Assembly (NCBI RefSeq): GCF_028869115.1
Contig: NZ_CP079800.1
Location: forward strand, 558,001-622,000
Reading direction: 5' to 3'
Origin: Pseudemcibacter aquimaris
GTDB lineage: Bacteria > Pseudomonadota > Alphaproteobacteria > Sphingomonadales > Emcibacteraceae
Length of the DNA stretch: 64,000 nucleotides
Part shown: piece after piece, positions 56,454 through 64,000 of the stretch
Layout of the letters: every line of letters begins with the position of its first letter
Position numbering within the stretch: position 1 is the first letter of the stretch
The notes under the pieces: generated by a model
Database searches by the model: none
The model's input: the letters and a program-made list of their open reading frames with translations, nothing else
Told to the model about the DNA's origin: nothing
Made by a program: the position numbers and the translations under genes

Positions 56454-56929
56454 CCCATGATATTGGTGTTATAAGCATGGGCGTAAGTTCGGCTGACTTG
56501 ATCAGTCAAATTCATGAAGAGGTTTTTCTGGGTGCGCCAGAACAAAGCTGGACGAAAAGTGAATTTGAAAGCATGTTTGCTATTTCCGGAACGGAATGTT
56601 TTATCATTAAAAATAACGATAAACCGCTTGGTTTTTCGCTTGTCAGATCAGTGGCGGACGAGGCAGAAATTATAACATTTTGCATATTGCCAAACCACAC
56701 AAAGAATGGTTATGCTACGCTACTTTTAGAATGGATCGTAAAAGAGCTGCAAAAGAGAGCCTTAAATAGATTATTTCTAGAAGTAAGAGAAAATAATATT
56801 GCGGCTATAAAGCTTTATAAAAAATGCTTGTTTGATATAATAGGTCGCAGAAAAGGGTATTATCATAATCACCAAGGCGAAAAAATTGATGCGATAGTCA
56901 TGCAACGCTGTCTGGTGAATAATGAATAG
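56450..56929 (+). CDS. rimI: ribosomal-protein-alanine N-acetyltransferase RimI-like
   Basis: 159-residue GNAT. The acetyl-CoA loop is ILPNHTKNGYATLLLEWIVK and the C-terminal LFLEVRENNIAAIKLYKKCLF fits RimI. Coupled to tsaB, as in many bacteria; substrate by family only. Confidence 0.9.
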   Translation: MTHDIGVISMGVSSADLISQIHEEVFLGAPEQSWTKSEFESMFAISGTECFIIKNNDKPLGFSLVRSVADEAEIITFCILPNHTKNGYATLLLEWIVKELQKRALNRLFLEVRENNIAAIKLYKKCLFDIIGRRKGYYHNHQGEKIDAIVMQRCLVNNE

Positions 56930-56937
56930 GAAATAAA

Positions 56938-57348
56938 ATGGCTTCAGCAATTGAAAAACTTTGTATCGAAAAAAATATGCGTATGACAGATCAGAGACGC
57001 GTTATCGCACGTGTTCTCTCGGATGCGACAGACCATCCTGATGTGGAAGAAGTATATAAACGCTCTACAGAAATTGATGATCAGATCAGTATTGCGACCG
57101 TATACCGCACAGTTCGTCTTTTTGAAGAAGCCGATATTCTAGAGCGTCATGATTTCCGTGATGGCAGATCACGCTATGAACTTGTGACGGAAACTCATCA
57201 CGATCACATGATTGACGTTGAAAGCGGCGAAGTCATAGAATTTGTTGATGATGAAATTGAAAAATTGCAGGCTTTAATTGCCAAAAAACTGGGTTACAAG
57301 CTCATTGACCATAGAATGGAACTTTATGGCGTAAAAATTAAAGATTAG
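56938..57348 (+). CDS. fur: Fur-family metal regulator (Fur/Mur type)
   Basis: 136 residues. Winged helix MRMTDQRRVIARVL... ISIATVYRTVRLF followed by the metal site HHDHMID. The CxxC pair found in most Fur proteins is replaced by DVES, as in alphaproteobacterial Fur/Mur, which respond to iron or manganese. Follows rimI by 8 bases. Confidence 0.88.
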   Translation: MASAIEKLCIEKNMRMTDQRRVIARVLSDATDHPDVEEVYKRSTEIDDQISIATVYRTVRLFEEADILERHDFRDGRSRYELVTETHHDHMIDVESGEVIEFVDDEIEKLQALIAKKLGYKLIDHRMELYGVKIKD

Positions 57349-57399
57349 GCTGAAATAGTATTTATGGCTATTTTAGACGATCAATGCTATAGGATGCGG

Positions 57400-57436
57400 C
57401 ACTGCGTAAGGTTATCTTGCGCAGTGTTTGTTTATT
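57400..57436 (+). terminator. rho-independent terminator after fur
   Basis: CACTGCGTAAG (57400-57410), loop GTTAT, CTTGCGCAGTG (57416-57426), 11 pairs with one G-U, then TTTGTTTATT. It closes the tsaB-rimI-fur run just in front of the plsC ribosome binding site, so plsC must have its own promoter or depend on readthrough. Confidence 0.75.
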
Positions 57437-57448
57437 GGTGAAGGGTGC

Positions 57449-58246
57449 ATGGGTAAATATTTTAAAATATTTCGAATAGCAATATATCTGGGGATTTTGT
57501 TGCCGCCGACAATATTGCTGAAGAAATTAAAATTTCCGGGCTATAAGGCCTGGCCACACCTTGTGCATCGTTCCATGTGTAAGGCACTTGATGTTCGTGT
57601 GAAAACCTTTGGTCATGCCTTGGAAGGCTCACCGACCCTTTTTGTTTCTAATCATGTTTCTTATTTGGATATTATTATTCTGGGTCATGTGATTAAGGCA
57701 TGTTTTGTCGCCAAAAGAGATATGATCGATTGGCCGGTTCTTGGATATTTATCCACATTACAGCGAACGATCTTTGTTGACCGGGAAAAACGTAACGAAG
57801 TAAAACGCCAACGCGAAGAAATGCAGGATAGAATGAAGAGGGGCGATAGCCTTATTTTGTTCCCTGAAGGAACCACATCAAATGGTGGTACGGTGCTTCC
57901 GTTTAAGAGTTCATTATTCGGTGTGACAGAAAATTATATCCATCCAAAGGCCGATGAAGAGGGAAGACCACTTGAATTAATGGTTCAACCGGTCACGCTT
58001 GTGTATAAAAGAATTGACAATATGCCCACAAACCGTATGAACAGACCCCGTGTTGCGTGGTACGGCGATATGGAAATCGGCCCGCATTTTGATGATTTTC
58101 TAAAATCACAAAGTGTCGAGGTAGAAGTTCATTTCTTGGAGCCGGTTTCAAGGAACCTGTTTAAGAACAGAAAAGAGCTTTCTTCTTATTGCCACCGGAC
58201 AATTGAAAAACATTTGGAAGAACGTTTAAGACGTGTTGATGATTAA
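57449..58246 (+). CDS. plsC: 1-acyl-sn-glycerol-3-phosphate acyltransferase (PlsC)
   Basis: 265 residues. Catalytic NHxxxxD in FVSNHVSYLDIIIL, FVAKRDMIDWPVLGYLSTLQRTIFVDRE and LFPEGTTSNGG. GTGAAGGG precedes the ATG at 57449; an in-frame TTG at 57428 lies inside the terminator. It could also serve as OlsA for ornithine lipids together with the OlsB-type gene at 42.7 kb. Confidence 0.93.
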   Translation: MGKYFKIFRIAIYLGILLPPTILLKKLKFPGYKAWPHLVHRSMCKALDVRVKTFGHALEGSPTLFVSNHVSYLDIIILGHVIKACFVAKRDMIDWPVLGYLSTLQRTIFVDREKRNEVKRQREEMQDRMKRGDSLILFPEGTTSNGGTVLPFKSSLFGVTENYIHPKADEEGRPLELMVQPVTLVYKRIDNMPTNRMNRPRVAWYGDMEIGPHFDDFLKSQSVEVEVHFLEPVSRNLFKNRKELSSYCHRTIEKHLEERLRRVDD

Positions 58247-58255
58247 GGATTAATC

Positions 58256-59614
58256 ATGAAAAAGAAATTATACATCAAAACATATGGCTGTCAGATGAAT
58301 GTCTATGACACGGAACGTATGGTCGATGTAATGGCACCGGAAGGGTACGAAGAAACAGAAACGCCTGATGATGCAGATCTGGTTGTTCTGAATACTTGTC
58401 ATATTCGTGAAAAGGCCGCGGAAAAGGTTTATTCCGATATTGGCCGCATTCGTAAAATGAAAGATGCCAAAAAAGAAAAAGGCGATGAAATGGTTCTGGC
58501 CGTTGGCGGATGCGTTGCACAGGCTGAAGGTGCCGAAATTATGAAACGCGCCCCAATCGTTGATATGGTTTTTGGCCCGCAGACATATCATAACCTGCCG
58601 GATATGGTGAATAAGTCGCTTGAGCTAAAAAGCGAAGGCCAAAAATCGCGCATCCTCGATACGGATCTTGCGGTTGATGAAAAATTTGACCAGCTTTCCA
58701 AAAAAGAAGTTAAGCAAAAGCCGACCGCTTTCCTGACTATTCAGGAAGGGTGCGATAAATTTTGCACTTTCTGTGTTGTGCCTTATACACGCGGTTCTGA
58801 ATTTTCCCGTTCAATCGACGATATTATGACCGATGCCAAAAAGCTTGCGGACGCGGGCGTGGTTGAGGTCACATTGCTTGGACAAAATGTGAATGCTTTC
58901 CATGGAACCGCTGATGACGGCAGTGAATGGGGTCTTCCTCAATTAATTCGTGAACTTGCAAAAATTGATGGTTTTGAACGCATCAGATATACCACATCAC
59001 ATCCACATGATATGACGGATGAATTATTAGAGGTGCATGGTGATCTGGAAGAATGTATGCCGTATCTGCATTTACCGGTACAGGCGGGATCGGACCGTAT
59101 CCTTAAAGCCATGAACAGAACCCATGATAGTGCGTCTTATAAGAAAATTATCGCTGATCTGCGTAAACAACGTCCAGATATTGCCCTGTCCGGTGATTTT
59201 ATTGTTGGCTTCCCTGGTGAGACAGAAGAAGACTTTGAAGCGACCATGGATTTGGTGCGTGAAGTCAAATATGCGCAAGCCTATAGTTTTAAATATAGTC
59301 CGCGTCCAGGAACACCAGCCGCCGAAATGGAAGATCAGGTTGATGAAGATGTGAAGTCAGCAAGACTTGCAAGATTACAAGCGCTACTGAAAGAGCAGCA
59401 AACTGAATTTAATAATAGTGTCATTGGTAAAACTTTCCCTGTTTTGATAGAAGCAAAGGGTAAAACAGAAGATACCGTTTTTGGCAGAAGTCCTTATATG
59501 CAGGCTGTGCAAGTTAAGGTTGGTGCAGATAAGATTGAAGAGCTTCTTGGGAAGATCGTTGAGGTAAAAATCGAGGATGCCAATGCATTTAACATTCAAG
59601 GTGTACTTGTATAG
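58256..59614 (+). CDS. miaB: tRNA-2-methylthio-N6-dimethylallyladenosine synthase MiaB
   Basis: 452 residues. N-terminal methylthiotransferase domain with the three Cys (YGCQMN, LNTCHIR, VGGCVAQ), radical SAM CxxxCxxC in [15 protein letters not shown] and a C-terminal TRAM domain. Follows plsC by 9 bases. Confidence 0.97.
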   Translation: MKKKLYIKTYGCQMNVYDTERMVDVMAPEGYEETETPDDADLVVLNTCHIREKAAEKVYSDIGRIRKMKDAKKEKGDEMVLAVGGCVAQAEGAEIMKRAPIVDMVFGPQTYHNLPDMVNKSLELKSEGQKSRILDTDLAVDEKFDQLSKKEVKQKPTAFLTIQEGCDKFCTFCVVPYTRGSEFSRSIDDIMTDAKKLADAGVVEVTLLGQNVNAFHGTADDGSEWGLPQLIRELAKIDGFERIRYTTSHPHDMTDELLEVHGDLEECMPYLHLPVQAGSDRILKAMNRTHDSASYKKIIADLRKQRPDIALSGDFIVGFPGETEEDFEATMDLVREVKYAQAYSFKYSPRPGTPAAEMEDQVDEDVKSARLARLQALLKEQQTEFNNSVIGKTFPVLIEAKGKTEDTVFGRSPYMQAVQVKVGADKIEELLGKIVEVKIEDANAFNIQGVLV

Positions 59615-59637
59615 AATTTTTGGGTAAAATTTTTAAG

Positions 59638-60639
59638 ATGAAGCAAAAAAAGATCGAAAATTATACCTCTGGCGTTTTAGAGTTTGAAGATAACTTATTA
59701 CTGCCTGCTCTATACGGTGAACATAATTCCTTCCTTGCACGCATTGAAAATGAATTTGGCTGTGAACTTTCTGGTAAAGGCAACTTGTTATCTGTTGAGG
59801 GGCCGGAAGAAGCCTGTCTTTTAACCCGTGATGTACTGTTAAGTTTATACGAGCGCCTTGAAGAAGGAAACGAGGTCACAATCGAGGACGTCGAGGGCGC
59901 CATCCGCATGGTGGCCATGCTTGATAGCCCCGCTCCAGAAATGGTTGTTGAACGTGATGAAGTGGCCGATGAAGATGCGGTTATTCGCACGCGTAAAGCC
60001 GTCATCAGACCAAGATCAAAAAATCAGGCGAAATACATCAAAGCCTTAAAAGCCAAAGACATGACATTTGGATTAGGTCCAGCGGGAACAGGTAAAACGT
60101 TTCTTGCGGTGGCCATGGCTGTTTCCCATTTGTTAGAGGGTAAAGTAGAACGTATCATCCTATCCCGACCAGCCGTAGAAGCAGGGGAAAAACTTGGTTT
60201 TCTTCCTGGGGATATGAAGGAAAAAGTCGATCCATATCTAAGGCCGCTATATGACGCGCTTGGTCAAATGATTTCCATGGAACAAACGGAAAAAAGACTT
60301 GAACGTGGCGAGATCGAAGTCGCCCCACTTGCGTTTATGCGTGGTAGAACACTTTCTGACGCGTTTGTTATTCTTGATGAAGCGCAAAACACAACACCAA
60401 TGCAGATGAAAATGTTTCTGACACGCTTTGGTCAAAACTGCCATATGGTTGTATGTGGTGACCCGTCGCAAGTTGACCTGCCGGATGGAACCAAATCAGG
60501 CCTTAGAGATGCAATGGAAACACTGGGTAAGATTAGAGATATTGCCTTTATCAATTTTGATTCATCGGATGTTGTTCGTCATAAGCTGGTTGGTAAGATT
60601 GTAAAAGCGTATGATGAAAAGCAGGGTACGCAAAGCTGA
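59638..60639 (+). CDS. phoH: PhoH-family ATPase
   Basis: 333 residues. An N-terminal KH-like region precedes the ATPase with Walker A GPAGTGKTFLAVA, VILDEAQNTTPMQMKMFLTR (Walker B) and VVCGDPSQVDLP. Linked to YbeY in rRNA processing and found beside it. The ATG 59638 is used; a TTG 18 bases earlier is in frame. Overlaps ybeY by one base. Confidence 0.95.
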   Translation: MKQKKIENYTSGVLEFEDNLLLPALYGEHNSFLARIENEFGCELSGKGNLLSVEGPEEACLLTRDVLLSLYERLEEGNEVTIEDVEGAIRMVAMLDSPAPEMVVERDEVADEDAVIRTRKAVIRPRSKNQAKYIKALKAKDMTFGLGPAGTGKTFLAVAMAVSHLLEGKVERIILSRPAVEAGEKLGFLPGDMKEKVDPYLRPLYDALGQMISMEQTEKRLERGEIEVAPLAFMRGRTLSDAFVILDEAQNTTPMQMKMFLTRFGQNCHMVVCGDPSQVDLPDGTKSGLRDAMETLGKIRDIAFINFDSSDVVRHKLVGKIVKAYDEKQGTQS

Positions 60640-61172
60640 TGACCCAAAATCAAGGTCTTGAATGGGATATCGCCGTTGATTATGCGGAATGGGAAACGGC
60701 CTTACCGAATTTTCATGAAATCATCGAACAATCCATCGAACTTATCAAATCGGAAGTTACTGAAGGGGGGCGCCTAGAACAATTTATGTTGATTGAGGTG
60801 GGCGTTGTTTTGTGTGATGACAATCTTATTCATGAACTTAATCGTGATTATCGTAATAAAGATAAAGCGACCAATGTGCTTTCGTTTAATGGTCTGGATG
60901 AAGATGAGATTTCAACGCTTTTAAAAGAGGGAGAGCCGTCGGCACAACATCCTTATTCGTTGGGCGAGATTTATATCGCATATGAAACCGTTAAACGCGA
61001 AGCAGATGAAGCAGGTATTCAATTAAAAGCCCATTTTACCCATATGGTTATACATGGCTTACTGCATTTGCTGGGCTATGATCATATCAAGGATAATGAA
61101 GCAGAAATCATGGAAGCAATAGAAGTGAAGCTCCTGAAAAAACTTGGTATTGACGATCCTTATACCACATGA
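60639..61172 (+). CDS. ybeY: endoribonuclease YbeY
   Basis: 177 residues. Zinc site HMVIHGLLHLLGYDHI (HGxxHLxGYDH) and NRDYRNKDKATNVLSFNG are diagnostic. It matures 16S rRNA 3' ends. Starts on the phoH stop (TGATG), so both are translated together. Confidence 0.96.
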   Translation: MTQNQGLEWDIAVDYAEWETALPNFHEIIEQSIELIKSEVTEGGRLEQFMLIEVGVVLCDDNLIHELNRDYRNKDKATNVLSFNGLDEDEISTLLKEGEPSAQHPYSLGEIYIAYETVKREADEAGIQLKAHFTHMVIHGLLHLLGYDHIKDNEAEIMEAIEVKLLKKLGIDDPYTT

Positions 61173-61219
61173 AATAGTACCCAAAACCAAAATGGGAAGA
61201 AAGGTTTCAAAAGTCAATT

Positions 61220-61906
61220 ATGACATCATCATCACAGAGTGACGATCAGTCGCGATCCGAAGGGCGCTTGTTCGGGGGATTAAAGAAAGTCTTTAGTCGC
61301 TCGAAAATCAACAGCGAGCTTAAAGAAAGCCTGGAAGAGGTCATCGAGGAAATAGAGGCCGACGACGGAACCCTTGGGGAAGAAGAGCGTTCAATCATTA
61401 TGAATACGCTTTCTTTTGGTGATCTGCGTGTAGATGACGTGATGGTGCCACGCGCCGATATTGTGGCTTTCGTACCGCCTTCAATGAAATTGATTGATTT
61501 GCTCACTAAAATGCAGCGCACACGCATCCATATGGCACTGGTTGTGGATGAATATGGGGGAACGGACGGGCTACTTACTATTGAAGACCTGGTCGAACAG
61601 ATCGTTGGCGATATCGAAGATGAGCATGACATTACCGAAGGCGTTTTAATGCGTGAACTTTCTGATGGTAAGTTACAAGTTGATGCAAGATTACCGATTA
61701 ATGAACTGGAAGATTTGCTTGGCATTGATTTCTTGAGCGATGCGCAGGACGATGATGTTGATACCATTGGTGGGCTGGTATTCACACTGGCTGGCCATAT
61801 TCCGCAAAAAGGGGATATCATCGCCCATGAAAACGGTGTCAGTTTTGAAATCGTCGAAGGGGACAGTCGCCGCATTAAATCAATTTTGTTACATAGAAGC
61901 CTATAG
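61220..61906 (+). CDS. corC: CorC/HlyC-type CBS-domain protein
   Basis: 228 residues. Short form without a DUF21 membrane part: two CBS domains (VDDVMVPRADIVAF ... HMALVVDEYGGTDGLLTIEDLVEQIVGDIEDEHD) and the C-terminal transporter-associated domain (LPINELEDLLGIDF ... DVDTIGGLVFTLAGHIPQKGD). Associated with magnesium/cobalt efflux. Abuts lnt. Confidence 0.93.
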   Translation: MTSSSQSDDQSRSEGRLFGGLKKVFSRSKINSELKESLEEVIEEIEADDGTLGEEERSIIMNTLSFGDLRVDDVMVPRADIVAFVPPSMKLIDLLTKMQRTRIHMALVVDEYGGTDGLLTIEDLVEQIVGDIEDEHDITEGVLMRELSDGKLQVDARLPINELEDLLGIDFLSDAQDDDVDTIGGLVFTLAGHIPQKGDIIAHENGVSFEIVEGDSRRIKSILLHRSL

Positions 61907-63505
61907 ATGACATTGAAGAATATCGACATAGTAAAAATCGAAAAGGCAATAGCGGGCCTAAGCAAGAATAAGCGATCTTTATTAATGTTGTTTATGGGAT
62001 TGTTTTCTGCAGCTGCATTCGCGCCGATTTATTTTATGCCGGCTTACATGATCGCAATGCCACTGTTTCTTATGACCATTATGGCTACACGTGGATTTAA
62101 ACAGACTTTCATGGCTGGATATCTTTTTGGCTTTGGTCATTTTTTTGCGGGGCTTTATTGGATTGGTAATAGTTTCGCGGTTGAGGCCGATGTTCCCGAT
62201 TGGGGCGGTCCGATTATGGTTGCGTTGCTCGCGGTTTATTTGTCCATATTTCCTGCGCTTGTGGGGCTTGTTACAAGATATCTGCACGATAAGTTTGGTA
62301 ATCGGGGTAATATCTTTCACGATGTATTGAATTTTTCAGTTCTTTGGGCCGTTTCAGAATGGTTGCGTGGTGTTTTGTTTACCGGATTTCCTTGGAATCT
62401 TACCGGTTACCTTTGGGGTTTTTCTGACACTATGCTGCAAAATGTGTCCATATGGGGAATATATGGATTAGGGTTATTCACCATCATTTTCTGCTTCGTG
62501 CCCTTTTTAATGATGACAAGGCAGAACAGATGGTGGGCGCTGGCTGGCGCTCTGGTTATGGTGTTTGGTCTTTTCTATTACGGAAATGCAAGATTACCAG
62601 AACAGATCGAATATGTGGATGATGTGAATTTAAGAGTTGTTCAGGCAAATATAAAACAGCAGGATAAATGGCCATATGAAAATTGGGCCAAAAATCTTAT
62701 TACCCATATGGATTTAAGCGAAGGGGAAGAACGCAAAACATCAGGTAAAGATATTATAATCTGGCCGGAAACAGCAGTTATTTATTCACTTTCCGAAGAG
62801 CCGATGAGGCGTGACCTTATTTCAAGTGTGCTTGATGAAGGTGATATGGTCTTAACTGGTTTTCCGCGCCGTCAACGTGATCCGGATCAAACAAGGATTT
62901 ATAATTCACTGATGGCCATTGATAAGGCAGGGGATATCGGTGGCATTTATGACAAAAGCCATTTGGTGCCCTTTGGCGAATATATACCAAGTTTCATTGA
63001 AGCCATTATGATCCCGCTTGGGCTAAATCAGTTGTTCACAGGGGGGCAGGGATTTTCATCTGGTGAAGGCATTAAGACGTTAAATTTGGACGGGTTACCT
63101 CCCGTTGGAATTTTAATCTGTTATGAGGTTATTTTCCCGGGGCAGGTTACGGAAAATGGCAACCGTCCAGACTGGCTTTTAAATATCACCAATGATGCAT
63201 GGTACGGGGAAAGTACGGGCCCTTATCAACATCTTTTGCAAACACGCGTCCGGGCGATTGAAGAAGGACTTCCGCTCGTTAGATCAGCGAGCACAGGTGT
63301 ATCCGCAGTTATTGATCCATATGGTAGAATAGTGGATCAGGTCGAATTAAATAAGAGAGGCGTTATAAACCGCGCTCTGCCTCAGAAAATTTCAAATGAG
63401 ACACTCTACTCAATCCTGAAACAATGGACTTTTACTTGTATAAGTGTTATACTATTTATCGTAAACATTGTGCTTGTTGCAAGAAACGCAAGGGTTAACA
63501 GATAA
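61907..63505 (+). CDS. lnt: apolipoprotein N-acyltransferase
   Basis: 532 residues. Six or more N-terminal membrane spans, a nitrilase domain with the triad Glu in IIIWPETAVI, Lys in YDKSHLVPFGEY and Cys in GILICYEVIFPG, and a last C-terminal span. It adds the third acyl chain to lipoproteins; several lipoproteins are encoded in this window. Starts immediately after corC. Confidence 0.96.
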   Translation: MTLKNIDIVKIEKAIAGLSKNKRSLLMLFMGLFSAAAFAPIYFMPAYMIAMPLFLMTIMATRGFKQTFMAGYLFGFGHFFAGLYWIGNSFAVEADVPDWGGPIMVALLAVYLSIFPALVGLVTRYLHDKFGNRGNIFHDVLNFSVLWAVSEWLRGVLFTGFPWNLTGYLWGFSDTMLQNVSIWGIYGLGLFTIIFCFVPFLMMTRQNRWWALAGALVMVFGLFYYGNARLPEQIEYVDDVNLRVVQANIKQQDKWPYENWAKNLITHMDLSEGEERKTSGKDIIIWPETAVIYSLSEEPMRRDLISSVLDEGDMVLTGFPRRQRDPDQTRIYNSLMAIDKAGDIGGIYDKSHLVPFGEYIPSFIEAIMIPLGLNQLFTGGQGFSSGEGIKTLNLDGLPPVGILICYEVIFPGQVTENGNRPDWLLNITNDAWYGESTGPYQHLLQTRVRAIEEGLPLVRSASTGVSAVIDPYGRIVDQVELNKRGVINRALPQKISNETLYSILKQWTFTCISVILFIVNIVLVARNARVNR

Positions 63506-63508
63506 AGC

Positions 63509-63537
63509 TTGACGTTAATTCGCATGATCACTAAATA
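63509..63537 (+). promoter_or_regulatory. promoter of the XRE regulator gene
   Basis: TTGACG (63509-63514), 17-base spacer, TAAATA (63532-63537), about 85 bases before the start codon. Confidence 0.55.
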
Positions 63538-63621
63538 GAGACATACTTATGGGTGGGGCGGCCTTTATTTAGTAGGGCTGAGGTAGCATGTAGATTCAAT
63601 TTTGAACAAGGTACATTTAAT

Positions 63622-64000
63622 ATGAGCATGATTAAGTCATCACCTGATCCAGTAGATATCCACGTAGGAGCAAGAGTGCGTTTAAGAAGAACGCTTCTCG
63701 GGATGAGTCAGGAAAAATTGGGGAAAGCACTTGGGTTAACATTTCAACAAGTCCAGAAATATGAACGTGGTGCAAATAGAATTGGTTCAAGCCGTCTATT
63801 CCAACTTTCAAGAATTCTTGACGTTCCGGTATCATTCTTTTTTGATGAAATGACTACCGATACAACTAAAAAAGCCGATGGCATGGCCGAAGGCAACAAA
63901 CAGGTATTTGAAGTAGACAAGCTATCTCGTCGTGAAACACTGGAACTTGTTCGCGCATATTACAAAATTTCTGATCCATCAGTTCGAAAGAAAATTTTTG
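63622..64000 (+). CDS. XRE-family transcriptional regulator, 5' part (cut by window edge)
   Basis: 126 codons are open to the window end. A helix-turn-helix of the Cro/CI type reads VGARVRLRRTLLGMSQEKLGKALGLTFQQVQKYERGANRIG, then SSRLFQLSRILDVPVSFFFDEM, the standard layout of the small alphaproteobacterial XRE regulators found after lnt and before metK. Start at ATG 63622 (a second ATG two codons later). The C-terminal end is missing. Confidence 0.88.
   Translation, partial: MSMIKSSPDPVDIHVGARVRLRRTLLGMSQEKLGKALGLTFQQVQKYERGANRIGSSRLFQLSRILDVPVSFFFDEMTTDTTKKADGMAEGNKQVFEVDKLSRRETLELVRAYYKISDPSVRKKIF

Noticed and set aside
61246-61965. 239-codon minus-strand open frame opposite corC
   Set aside because: Ser/Thr/Pro-rich shadow of the acidic corC frame, no ribosome binding site and no family; corC itself is unmistakable.

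Overview
The window is a gene-dense stretch of a bacterial chromosome, by eye about 40-45 % GC, from an alphaproteobacterium. The lineage call rests on gene order: mreB-mreC-mreD-PBP2-rodA; mutS-glnD-murJ-trpS; nfu, tsaB-rimI-fur-plsC-miaB-phoH-ybeY-corC-lnt and then an XRE regulator, an order typical of the class. The Fur protein lacks the second CxxC pair, as in alphaproteobacterial Fur/Mur. A marine heterotroph near Emcibacterales, Kordiimonadales or Sneathiellales would fit, but that is inference. No phage, insertion sequence, CRISPR array, rRNA or tRNA was seen.

Layout. 1-3.4 kb: end of metZ, apaG, folE, a TrkH-type potassium transporter. 3.4-7.4 kb: a DUF898 membrane protein with an M48 protease, then an LVIVD-repeat lipoprotein on the minus strand. 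7.5-10.6 kb: argE, then leuA behind a leucine-rich leader peptide and a nested attenuator-like fold. 10.7-16.3 kb: the mre/rod elongasome operon, ending in a hairpin with a C-rich loop. 16.3-20.2 kb: tag and ygfZ, a dihydroorotase-like protein that has lost most metal ligands, and an MscS channel. 20.3-24.6 kb: a ferredoxin/flavodoxin-NADP reductase, then a PepSY-like protein, response regulator, histidine kinase and glycine-zipper lipoprotein. 24.6-25.6 kb: DUF423 and an FKBP lipoprotein.

25.7-31.6 kb is the most unusual stretch. It carries inositol-3-phosphate synthase, a CTP:inositol-phosphate cytidylyltransferase-like enzyme, chorismate mutase, a Wzx/MOP-type flippase, a secreted protein ending in six arginines, and a CDP-alcohol phosphatidyltransferase. 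Together they could make, transfer and perhaps export an inositol-phosphate compound or lipid. 31.7-36.8 kb: a membrane-anchored unknown, a TolB-like/TPR protein, then thiolase facing a TetR-meaB pair across a perfect palindrome. 36.9-39.6 kb: a PAS-like protein, panC, panB with an in-frame stop before a recognisable tail, and rpmB with a clear promoter and terminator. 39.7-43.5 kb: a TetR-like protein, an AmpG-like transporter, two orphans and an OlsB-type acyltransferase. 43.5-64 kb: the long conserved housekeeping run from mutS to lnt and the cut-off XRE regulator.

The features most worth checking are the inositol-phosphate locus, the leu attenuator, the degenerate dihydroorotase, the panB stop codon, the TetR operator and two C-rich structured RNAs. 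Family assignments come from reading motifs; no database search was run.
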